The notes under the pieces were generated by a model. The model saw only the letters and a program-made list of their open reading frames with translations, was not told the origin of the DNA and ran no database searches. A DNA stretch of 64,000 nucleotides from Pratylenchus scribneri (lineage: Eukaryota; Nematoda; Chromadorea; Rhabditida; Pratylenchidae). How positions within the stretch are numbered: the stretch's first letter is position 1; every line of letters starts with the position of its first letter. Location of the stretch: positions 1,067,001-1,131,000 of the forward strand of contig JAQSEB010000005.1 of the NCBI GenBank assembly GCA_030063045.1, read 5' to 3'. A program made the translations under genes and the position numbers. Of this stretch, positions 1 to 11,500 are shown one piece after another.

Positions 1-897
1 ATAATTGGGTCCGCGGTCCCCCAATATAAAATCTTAAGGTCCCCGGTCCATTAATATTCAATAATTGGGTCCGCGGTCCCCCAATATACAATCCTAAGGT
101 ACCCGGTCCATTAATATTCAATCTTTGGGTCCGCGGTCCCCCAATATACAATCCTAAGGTCCCCGGTCCATTAATATTCAATCTTTGGGTCCGCGGTCCC
201 CCAATATACAATCCTAAGGTCCCCAGTCCATTAATATTCCAATCTTTAGGTCGGCGGTCTCCCAATATACAATCCTAAGGTACCCGGTCCATTAATATTC
301 AATAATTGGGTCCGCGGTCCCCCAATATACAATCCTAAGGTACCCGGTCCATTAATATTCAATCTTTGGGTCCGCGGTCCCCCAATATACAATCCTAAGG
401 TACCCGGTCCATTAATATTCAATCTTTGGGTCCGCGGTCCCCCAATATACAATCCTAAGGTCCCCAGTCCATTAATATTCCAATCTTTAGGTCGGCGGTC
501 TCCCAATATACAATCCTAAGGTACCCGGTCCATTAATATTCAATAATTGGGTCCGCGGTCCCCCAATATACAATCCTAAGGTACCCGGTCCATTAATATT
601 CAATCTTTGGGTCCGCGGTCCCCCAATATACAATCCTAAGGTACCCGGTCCATTAATATTCAATCTTTGGGTCCGCGGTCCCCCAATATACAATCCTAAG
701 GTACCCGGTCCATTAATATTCAATCTTTGGGTCCGCGGTCCCCCAATATACAATCCTAAGGTCCCCGGTCCATTAATATTCAATAATTGGGTCCGCGGTC
801 CCCCAATATACAATCCTAAGGTCCCCGGTCCATTAATATTCAATCTTTGGGTCCGCGGTCCCCCAATATACAATCCTAAGGTCCCCGGTCCACTGAT
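1..897. repeat. 60-bp minisatellite in an rps-5 intron
   Basis: About fifteen head-to-tail copies of a 60-bp unit built from GGGTCCGCGGTCCCCCAATA and a related second half around AAGGTCCCCGGTCCATTAAT. The two 30-bp halves resemble each other, so the unit probably arose by duplication of a 30-mer. Copies differ at a few sites, such as TCTTT versus TAATT and TACCC versus TCCCC. The array decays at its right end, around 890-960. It lies upstream of the last rps-5 exon, hence inside an intron that extends off the window. Because 60 is divisible by three, frames stay open through it on the minus strand; I see no reason to call that coding. Confidence 0.93.
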
Positions 898-1023
898 TCT
901 TAAGGTCCAAGGTCCCTTTTTAAGGTAGGTGGTCCGTGGTCCCCAAATAATAAACAATTAAGTCTTAAGGTTCCTAATTAAACTATGGAGGATAGCACTC
1001 CCAATAAAAATGTTTAAAAATAA

Positions 1024-1227
<204 letters not shown>

Positions 1228-1324
1228 ACAGCAGGAATGGATGGATGGAAAAGCGATTTATGTTTTCAACACAAATTGATGGATCAATTATTTGGAAATT
1301 GTTATCGGATAATTTGTTATTTGG

Positions 1325-1330
1325 AATAAA
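1325..1330 (+). terminator. Poly(A) signal of rps-5
   Basis: AATAAA lies 98 nt after the rps-5 stop codon and about 120 nt before the next start codon. It is the only good match between the two genes. Confidence 0.7.
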
Positions 1331-1448
1331 CACAGTTATTTGTCCTTTTTGATTTCTTTTTTTTTTGGTTTACAATTTTAATCCATCATTATTTATTTGT
1401 ACATTTTTCAATTCATAATTATAAAATATTGCGCAAATCCATAAGAAA

Positions 1449-3074
1449 ATGAGTGCAAAACGCAACTCATCCGCAATTTTTCCCAGTCCTGGCCCCTCAA
1501 CTTCAAGGGCTGCAGCAGCGACGACTACTCCGGTGGCCGAGAAGAGCGTCAAAATATTCAATTTTGAGAAGCAACGACGCCGGGAACGACCAATACGCCA
1601 TAAAGCACCAGAGAATTTGCTGAGGCGAGCCGGCGGATTGAAGCGGTGCACCGATTTGAGGTTACGATTTTGTGAATAAAACAATATTTTCGGGTGACTT
1701 AATAATTTAATTATAATAAATGTCAATGTCACCGAATAGACTCGAAAAATGGTTGAAGGAATGTTTCCGAATTGTAAATGTTTCCTTCTTAAAATATGTT
1801 GATTAAAATGAGTTTAGAAAAGAAAATCTTCGATACTTATTGATTATCGACTTTGTGTACCTTTCGGCTGAGAAGGGAAAAAGTGAAGGGTCTCCTCCCT
1901 CTGGGTCAACAGGGTTAGGGTCATTAGCGGTAACCTTATTGGATGATATCCTATACATGATTGACCCTTTCCCTAATCCGGATGATCAAATGGGGGGACC
2001 GATCACCATCAATTTTTGCAAGTTGAAGCAAAAAGGGTACCAAATTTGTTAACAAATGCTGGACAAAAACCATCATTAAAAATAAATAATTAATAAAATT
2101 ATTTAATAAACTCTTAATATTTTAGTCAAAGAATTTATTCATGTTTAATACCAATTTCATTTTCAGTTATGATCAATTTGTTCCTCTCTACCAACTCTGG
2201 AATTCCTATTACAAAAAGCTGTTGGAATTGATGCAAACCCCGGGTACGGATGATCGATTACTCAAGGCGGATTATCATGGAGCAATTTTCCGGGTCTCCG
2301 ACTCATCAAATCCATCCCAGGTTTAATTATACATTTTTAAAAACAATTTTATAATTTTAAATTTCGCTAGATTGGCCTACATGGAATTGTTTTGCATGAA
2401 TCCAAATCAACCTTTCAAATGATCACCAAAAGGAATCGAATTATTGGTGAGCAATTGGAAATTAAATAAATTTCTGTTAATAAAACGATTTAAAAAACAA
2501 TCATTTTAATAAAAGATGGGTTAGAAAAATATTAGTCCCCAATCGGGTTCGAACCTATGACCTAATTTCGAAGGAAAATTTTCGAACTTATCTCATTTGA
2601 TAGGAAAATTGGTGTAAATTTGATCAGAAAAATGTACGCCCAACTCAGATCCGAACCATTGACTTCACACTTCATTACAAAATTTTCTCATCAGAAAATA
2701 TTTTGTTTCACTTGGTTTTGGGTCCCAACTTTTGACTTAATTTTCATGAAATTGGAATAAATTTAAACAAAAAATATTCGGTTCCATACGGGTTCGAATC
2801 TATGCCCTAATTTCGCCAGAAAATTTCGAATCTATGCCCTAATTTCGCAAGAAAATTTAATTAGAAATTATTAATATTAATTTTTATTTAAAATTACCAT
2901 TTGAAATTTATTTAATTTAAATTTTTTTCAGTTATTCCCAAAGAAGGCTCCACATTCCAATTTGTGCTCGACAACAAAGTGTTCACCCTATTCGGCAATG
3001 CCCTTCGCCAGAGAAGTCATTTGAGAGGAAAGAAGGCGAAAGTGCCTACTCGAATTCCATATTTGTTGAATTAA
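1449..3074 (+). CDS. POP4: RNase P/MRP protein subunit Rpp29 (POP4), 4 exons
   Basis: The model joins 1449-1660, 2167-2320, 2371-2446 and 2932-3074: 585 nt, 194 residues plus stop. Phases agree at every junction and all introns are GT-AG. POP4/Rpp29 is a core protein of the RNase P and RNase MRP ribonucleoproteins, which mature tRNA 5' ends and process rRNA. The diagnostic part is the Sm-like barrel in exons 2-4: LLKADYHGAIFRVSDSSNPS, then GLHGIVLHESKSTFQMITKR, then VIPKEGSTFQFVLDNKVFTL. The leucine-rich QFVPLYQLWNSYYKKLL upstream also fits the family. Exon 1, with a low-complexity S/A/T start and a basic RRRERPIRHK stretch, is less sure because its donor GAG|GTTACG is weak; exons 2-4 are solid. 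The gene starts about 120 nt past the rps-5 poly(A) signal on the same strand, a nematode-operon-like spacing. Confidence 0.82.
2530..2870. repeat. Degenerate repeats with tRNA B-box-like motif in POP4 intron 3
   Basis: Intron 3 (2447-2931) carries several diverged copies of a block centred on CGGGTTCGAACCTATGACCT near 2540, 2650, 2725 and 2795, plus an immediate 30-bp duplication of TCGAATCTATGCCCTAATTT near 2805-2850. GGTTCGAAYC matches a polymerase III B box. No cloverleaf or A box is evident, so these may be eroded tRNA-derived fragments. Confidence 0.5.
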
Positions 3075-5525
3075 ATACATCCATTTTCCATTTTATTTAT
3101 TTTATTTTTCAAATTCATAAAAAAAATGCAATTATATTTTTTTTTTATTAAATCCATCCATTTTAATCCATCCCAAACCTTATCTTTATAGAAAATGATC
3201 CAACCCAGATTCAACAAAAATTAAAAATAGACTTTTCATGCAGTATTGCTCCCAAAGCATTTATTTTAAGATTTCTTAAAATAAAAAAAAAACGAATATA
3301 TGTATCGTATATCCACTTCTCTGATTAGCCTTGTTGAGCTAATATAGGCCAAGAACAAGAACCAACGAATGCAAATGCACTCAATCGGCGATAATTCCAC
3401 CATTGGCATCCTAGAAAGCCATAATATTCTGTTTTGTACAAATTTTCCTCAATTTAATTCATTCCATATCCATTTTAATCCATTCCCCCATCTTAAACTA
3501 TATTTTGAATAACCCAAAACCAATTTAATTGACCATTCGCACCGCCGATGGACTTTCGCCCATTCATTCCTACCGTTCCCCCCCCCCCCCCCCCCCAAAA
3601 CACCCTCGTCCACCATACACCAAATTTGGGGTTCGGCTCGGCGATTCCGCCTAATGAGAGGAGGTGAGGAAGGCCAAGGCCATCCGTTCAATCGTCGATC
3701 CAAATCCAATCCAATTCCTCGGTTTGCATTCATTCATTCCTTCTATAAAATTCCTTTTATTCTTCGATTTTATTCGTCCATTTGGTGGCGCGGATTATTA
3801 GGCTGCTGCTGCTGGACTCATATAAACATAGCGGCCACCGGCCATCATCAGCAGTAATATTCGCCTTGGGGGCTGTTTTGGGCGACATTCTATTCCCCTC
3901 GAGGGCAGCTTTTTCTCTTCCATTCCATTGAGGGTAGCTTTTTCTCTTCCATCGAGGGCAACGTTTTCTCTTCCCTTCGAGCGTTTTCTTTTCCCTCTAG
4001 AGCAGCTTTTTCTCTAGTGTTTAATCTTCCCATCTTTTGCTCTTCTTTTCTCTTCCCTCTAGGCGAATGCTACTTCCTCCTCTTCTTCTTCATCTCTTCT
4101 TCATCTCTTCCTCCATCATCCTCCATCATTCCTCATTGAACTATTTTTCTCCCTTTTCCCACTTTTTTCTCAATTTTCAACATTGGGATTTGGGAATATG
4201 CAAAGAAACGACGGCTTTTTCACTGGGCTTCTATTCTTCAATTCCCATTTTCCCACTTTTCCTCCTCAATGTTGTGAGTCAGTCCCAATCTCAAAACTCA
4301 ATGGATGTCAGCAACAGAAAATCAGAAGGGATGAGCTTGGCGAAAAGCTTAAGCCACCACCACTTTTTCGACCCATTAAAACCCTCCTCATTCATAAACT
4401 CTAAACATTTTGCGTACTGCTGCTGTTGAGGAGGGAGAAAAGCAGCTTATGGCCATATTTCCAGCAGAGAGAGGACACATATTTTTGGCCAACTTTGTCG
4501 CAAAGCAAAATTTGGGTCATTTCTTCTGCCGCCACCAGCCGCTTTTTGCCGAGAAAACGTTTTCCTCTCCATCTTTTGTCCATCCAAAATATTCTCTAAA
4601 AAGCCGAATTTATCCCCCATTTTGGGCCATTTTGACAAATGGGCAAACAAAATTCCCAAAAATGGAACTGAAAAAAATCGATGCCAAGACAAAACAATTT
4701 TCCTACGAAAATTCCAGCACAAATTGCCTCAAATGCCTCATTTGGCCAAAAGGAATTCTTTTTATCATTTTCATGTCCCGAATGAGGCCAAATGAATTCC
4801 ATAATAAATTCCTCTCATTTCCATTCTCGCCAAAACATAATTTTGCAGCTGGGTCCCAGCCCCATCCTTTTCCATTCAATTCCATCCAATTTTACATTCC
4901 CCGCGGGTGCCTCATGGGTTTCCATGAATATTTGAATATGTAAAAACTGGGCCATTTTGTTGCTTAAATTTCGAGGGAGGCATATTGGAGAATGCTTTGA
5001 TGGCCATGACCAAATATAGATCGGAGAGAATCTTTAGATTATTCATTAGAAATTGAAAATCTTAGATGAAAAATAATTAAAATTTATGAGAGGCCTAAAT
5101 TAGTGAATTTCTTGGATGGAGGAATTAGCACAGTCTAGCTTTTTAGATCCTTTTTTAGGCCTAATCCCCATCCTCAAATATCCCTTATAAATGTATTCCT
5201 TAATTGAAATTCTTTTCAATTTGGTTTCTGAATAATTTAACTATGCAAATTGTCCCCATTTTTCCAAATTTATTCATCAAAATTTAATGAAAAAGACACC
5301 AAATTGTTCACATTTCCCATTTCCTTTCAATCCCTCTCCCAATTTCATTAAAAAAAAAGTAATTTGGCTTATTCCAATGGCCAATTTTTCGATTTTGCCC
5401 GAATTTTCGCTCTCACAACCTTTTTGCAAATTTGCATAAATTTTTCGTCCCATTCAGCAGCTCATTGACAACATAGCGAAAAAAGAGATAATTTTAAACA
5501 TTTTAAAATAAATTGAATTGAAAAA
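3075..5525. other. Spacer between POP4 and spc-1; spc-1 5' flank
   Basis: No gene is recognised here. It holds a run of C at about 3581-3596, a pyrimidine-rich block at about 3870-4110 with four or five loose copies of a roughly 35-bp GAGGGCAGCTTTTTCTCTTCC unit, and A+T-rich DNA after 4950. Reading frames up to 177 codons at 4037-4943 lack family signatures, splice logic and the codon style of the neighbouring genes. The spc-1 promoter and 5' UTR should lie in the right half. Confidence 0.6.
5451..5525 (+). promoter_or_regulatory. Candidate 5' UTR acceptor (trans-splice or cis) for spc-1
   Basis: CATTCAG ending at 5457 follows a T-rich stretch and lies 68 nt upstream of the spc-1 ATG. It fits a spliced-leader acceptor or the 3' end of a 5' UTR intron. 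The leader between it and the ATG has no upstream ATG. Confidence 0.35.
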
Positions 5526-8500
5526 ATGGCCGAAAATGGCGGCGCTGCCACCGATTTAGGGCCTCCGCCCGATCCGGTGCTGGAAGTGCCACCGCCAAAG
5601 GAAATCAAAATTTTGGAATCCGCCGAAGACATTCAACATCGGCGGACGGAAGTTTTGGACCATTACGGCCAATTCAAGGATTATGCCAAAAATAAACGGG
5701 ATCGACTGGAGGAGGCCCGTCAATTCCAATATTTCAAAAGGGATGCGGACGAGTTGGAAATTTGGATCCTGGAAAAATTGCAGACAGCAGCGGTAATTCC
5801 TTCCATCACATCCACCACAGACAAAATTTGATTGTCCGATCTTCATTGTTGACGGTTTATTGAGGGAAATTCATTGTAAAATAAATTTGTTGGTTAGATT
5901 CTCAGAATTGAGAACGATTGACATGAGTACTGGTGTACTGTCGATTTAACCGGTGTTTGGCCCATATCTCATTCATAAGCAATTAACCAATTTGTGAAGG
6001 CAAATATGTAATTCTATTGGAAAAACCTAAGTGTTCTCTAAAAAGTGGCCATTATATATTAAAAAGTTAATATCTCTGAATGTAAATCCGATCTTTTTGA
6101 GCCGCTTATTTTACAAATCGTTTTTAACTTTTCAAAAAATGAATTAAGCCACTTTTTAGAGGACATTTTGGGCTTTCGATTGGCATATTACTTTCCCGAA
6201 TTCGTTGCTTCCTTGTGGAATTATGGCCAAAAGAATGGCCTAGGTATCTGATCGGCGGACAATTATCCTGTTTAGGGATTCTCGAATGAGATTAAATTTG
6301 AGATATTTCCTGGATAAACATTTTAGGCTTTCAAATGGTTTATTGCCTTCTTAGATTTGCCATTATTTCTTTATTGAGCTAATAAACAAAAAAGGGCCCA
6401 GAGGTAGTGAAAGGTCCTCTGCCAGTTTTACTTTCCCTATAAGCTCCGAATTTAATCCTAAAATAAAGTTTAATTAGGCATCTTAAAAAAATTTCTCCCT
6501 TGAAATTTTGGGTTGACATCATTTTCTCTCCACATTTTAAGGAGGAATCATTCCGTGACCCAACAAATTTGCAAGCCAAAATCCAAAAGCACGAGGCATT
6601 TGTGGCCGAAGTGCAGGCACATTCGAATGCCATCACAAAGTTGGACAAAACCGGCAATGACATGATCCAACATGGCCACTATGAGAAGGAAACCATAAGG
6701 AAGCGGTTGGACCGATTGCATGAATTGTGGGACCGGCTTTTTGCCATGTTGGACAATAAGGGCCTGAAATTGGCGCAAGCATTGAAATTACTCCAATTCA
6801 TTCGGAAATGCGATGAAATGTTGTATTGGATAAGAGACAAGGTACAGGGCATGGACGGGTTCTTAGGATTTTATTTCCGAAAAATCAAATCTCGAAATAA
6901 TCGGAAATTTTATTAATTGGTTCTCCATTTCCCGAACCAAATTCAGTACTTAACGGTTATCTGTTTTGGCATAAGAAATGAAGGATCTCCCAACTTAATT
7001 GTGATTAGGATTATGGAAGTTATGTGAAATTATAACCCAGCCCTGAATGACCTTAACCCCAGATGACCCATGGGGTTACTGTTACCATTCCCTTGAGACC
7101 AAAAAATCTGCACAGAGATAACTGATAAGTACCCCTAAATTTCTGGGAATAGAAAAAGCTGTTTTTTCTGGATGAAAATTTTTGGTGGAATAATCTGATG
7201 AGTGGATCCATTGACATTGTCATCAGAAACCGAAAAGTTGAAACAATTGTAACATTTTCCATTGTCCAAATTCGACATTTTGAGGGAAAACTTTAAAATT
7301 AAAAGACTAATAAGCTTACTATTAGGAAGCTGTGCTAAATCCAATGGCTTAAATTCTGAAAATTTGACCTAAGGCATAATGAAGATTGAATAATTATTAA
7401 AAGAAAACGTTTGTTCAATGGAAGAATTAAAAATTACATGAATTAAGCTTTTCCTTTTTAAATAATTTGTTCCATCTTATGGCTCAGGATATAAGTATGT
7501 AATGTAATTGCATTAGGCAAATTCATTCTGTTCTAATTCCATGACAGTTTCTATAGGTTTTTTCCGATTATTTTATTACAAAATATTCAATCTCTTTCCT
7601 ATTCAATAAATTAATATTAAGGAATTTAGTCAATTCATTCAATGGGAATATTTTTAGGCGAATTTAACTCTAAAATTCGGCTTTAATTTTATGCTAAATC
7701 TTGACAGATAACATTTGTGTCCTCCAGCGATTTGGGCACCGATTTGGAGCATGTTGAGGTGATGCAACGAAAATTCGACGAATTCCTCAAGGAGCTGGAT
7801 TCGCATCAATCCCGTGTGTTGGACATCAATCACGAGGCGAATGCCCTCATCGATGAAGGCCACCCGGAACAGCACCAAATCCACAATAAAAGGGAGGAGG
7901 TGAATGAGGCGTGGCATCGGTTGGGCACAATGACGGCAACAAGGTACGGTATGCAGAGAGGATTACCGTATTTTCTCTATTAGAAGCCCATGGGTTTATA
8001 TTTTTCAGAATCTCTCTAGGGTGGTCTAGGGCTATTATTAGAGAGAGGCTTTACTAGAGAGAGAGTGGGCTTTTAATACAAAAAATACGGTTTTTTTAAG
8101 AACCTCTATAGTCTTGGATTTTGGAGACAAGGATTAGCCTTTTTAGCGATTTAAGAATTGAAGCATTTTTATTGGATTTAATATCAAATGAAAGAGGTGG
8201 ATTAAACCTATGCGTAAATATAATAAGATTGGCTTAAAATTAAAAGAATTATAACACAAAAAGCGGAAAACAATGAATGTCAAAAATGGTATCTGTCAAA
8301 AATGGATTCACCCCTTATTTTAGAAAATCTAATTTTATGGGAATTGGAATTAAAATGCCCAAAACTTGGTTCTTCAAATTGAAAATAAATTAGTCGAAAG
8401 TATTTATGTTGTGGTCCCAAAATTGTACTAAACAAACTTGCCATTAAGCGCCATGAGGTATACCGAAGTACTTGGCTTTAGTTTTTGGCAAATAGTCATA

Positions 8501-11500
8501 GATTAACCAGGCAATATTGGAAGGCGATATATCATTCAAATGGCCAGAGTTTCCTCTGTAAATATAGCTAATAAATTAATTTATAATTCATTAAAAATGG
8601 AAGAAATTTTAAAGTTGAAAAATTCCAGCTATTTTGGGAAAATGCCCTTCCATGGTAAATGTAAAAATGTTGACATTGGCTTATAAAGATTATTGCATAA
8701 AATGGAGCAATATAGGGGAAAATTTGATTTATTTAATTCAAAATTTAGTCCAGTTTTAATATTTCCCCTTGAAGACGTGAAGCCCTGTTCGGCGCTCAAC
8801 AAATTCAACGCTTCTATCGAGACATTGACGAGACTTTAGCCTGGATTGGGGAAAAGGAACTGACATTGGCCACGGATGACTATGGCCGAGACTTGAACAA
8901 TGTCCAAGCATTGCAACGGAAACATGAGGGCACCGAGAGAGATTTAGCCGCGCTGGAATCAAAGGTGGGGGAAAATGAATGGGCAAGCGAATATTTTTGG
9001 AATTTGGGCCATTCTTTTGGCCATAATTCAACAAGGAAGTGACCAAAGGGAAAGGCGTTAGGCCATTGGAAAACTCTAAAAGTCCTCTAAAAATTGGCTA
9101 TATAAATTTAATAAAATTTAGGCCTACAAATTTTAATGTCTTTGATTGTAATAAATCGAACATTTTTCGAGGAAAAGTCGCTTATTTTACAAATTTTTCT
9201 TTAAATTTTCAAAAAATTATACAGCCACTTTTTAGAGGACATTTAGGCCTTTAAAATGGCATATTGCCTTCCTGAATTGGTTGCTTCCTTGTTGAGATAT
9301 GGCCAAAAGAATAAGAATGTCGTAGGTACTCAATTGGCAGTATTCAATCATCCTGCTTTGGTTTTTGACTCATAGCTCAACAAGGCTAAAACTAATTTAG
9401 GAAGGCAATATATCATTAAAAAGATCAGAGTGTCCTCTATAAATTGGCTTATTAACTTTTTTTTGAATTCTTAAATATTTTAATGAAAATATGCTTCTTC
9501 CCAAGAAGACCCTAGTTATTCCCATTTTCATTGTCCAACTTTAATTATTTATTTGGACTAATTTAAATAGCAAATTTAATAAAGCCATCTTTTAGAGGAA
9601 ATTTAGAGCTTTCTAATAGTTTATTGCCTTTCAAAATTGATTGTTTCCTTGTTGAATTATATCCAAAAGAATGCCATAGGTATTTAATTGGCAGTATTCA
9701 ATCATCCTGCTTTGGTTTTTGACTCATAGCTCAACAAGGCTAAAACTAATTTAGGAAGGCAATATATCATTAAAAAGATCAGAGTGTCCTCTATAAATTG
9801 GCTTATTAACTTTTTTTTGAATTCTTAAATATTTTAATGAAAATATGCTTCTTCCCAAGAAGACCCTAGTTATTCCCATTTTCATTGTCCAACTTTAATT
9901 ATTTATTTGGACTAATTTAAATAGCAAATTTAATAAAGCCATCTTTTAGAGGAAATTTAGAGCTTTCTAATAGTTTATTGCCTTTCAAAATTGATTGTTT
10001 CCTTGTTGAATTATATCCAAAAGAATGCCATAGGTATTTAATTGGCAGTATTCAATCGTACTACTTTGATTTTTGGCTCATAGCTCAACAAAGCTAAATC
10101 GAATTTAGGAAGGCATTATATCATTCAAAAGATCAGAGTGTCATCTATAAATTGGCTTATTAACTTTTTTTGAATTCTTAAAATTTTTCTCGAAAATATG
10201 CTTCTTCCCAAGAGAACCCGAGTTATTCCCATTCAAATTGTCCAACGTTAATATTTTCATTTGGGAATTAATTTAAAACAAATATAATTAAGCCACTTTA
10301 TAAAGGTGTTTTTGGGCTTTCTAGTGGCATATTGCCTTCCAAAATGGTTATTTCCTTGTTGAGTTAGGGCCAAAAGAATGGCCAAGGATATTGTAAAATC
10401 CTATTTCATACTTAATGAAATTTAAATAATTAATCAAAGGCTAAAAAAATAATATTAAAATTTCACAGATGGAAAAATTGGGCACCGAGGCCGATCGCTT
10501 GTGCCAATTATATCCGGAAATGTCCACCGAAATTAGCACCAAAACGGACGAGGCCAAAACGCGTTGGGACGCGTTGAAAGAGGCGGCAGAACAGAGAAAA
10601 CGCGCATTGGATCGTTCCTATAATCGACATCGATTCATGGCGGATTACCGGGAGCTAGGGGATTGGATCAATGGCATTCGACTGCTGATCCAATCGGCGG
10701 AGTTGGCCAAAGATGTGGCCGGTGCAGAGGCACTTTTGGAGCAACATCAGGTGGGTAAAAAACGTATAGATGCGACTTTATTAATTTCGTGCTGAAAAAA
10801 CATTGAAATTGCCGAGTAAAAAATACATTACTGAAATAATAGCTTAAGGGGGTTTATCCAATATATTCACAAACCATATACCATTCATATGATAGAGCTG
10901 GTCAAGACGCATTGAATAGTATATAATTTGTTATGGTTTGGTCAACAATTAAAAGGTATTAAACGGTTTAAACCCAATTTTGGTTTAATGGTTAAAAACT
11001 AAGATTAAGAATTGGTTAAACCCTAGTCAAAACATATCCTAATAATGCATCTTCTTGACAAGATATATTGATTGAATATAAGGTATTGAGGCCTAGGATA
11101 AACTTCAAAACCCATACAATCTTTTGGGCAATTTCAGTGTTTTCGACAATTAAATATCCCCGATTCATTTTAATTTATTCAGGAACATAAAGGCGAAATT
11201 GATGCACGTGCCGATTCATTTGCCCAAACGGCAGAAACTGGCCAAAAGCTGTTGGATGATGGAATTGAGCAAGCCGATGAAATTCGCCAATGCCTTCAGC
11301 ATTTGGCCACCGAACAGGCCAGCCTCAACAATCTTTGGGAGGAACGGCGAATTCTCTATGAGCAATGCATGGATTTGCAACTTTTCTATCGGTCCGTGTT
11401 ATTGTTGTTATTGGGAAATGGGGGAATGGAATTCGAATGGTGAATGGACCTTCGAATAAGGGATGGTCCATTGAAAAGGAATATGCATAACTCATCAAAG

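Noticed and set aside
246..957. Minus-strand frames of 86 and 156 codons made of GLYIGGPRTQRLNINGPGTL repeats
   Set aside because: They are translations of a 60-bp intronic minisatellite; no start context, splice sites or family support.
1840..2052. 70-codon plus-strand frame between POP4 exons 1 and 2
   Set aside because: It lies in the intron implied by matching phases; it lacks conserved Rpp29 features and its inclusion would not join in frame with a clear acceptor.
4037..4943. Frames up to 177 codons upstream of spc-1
   Set aside because: Low-complexity pyrimidine-rich and A+T-rich DNA, overlapping open frames on both strands, no recognisable protein.
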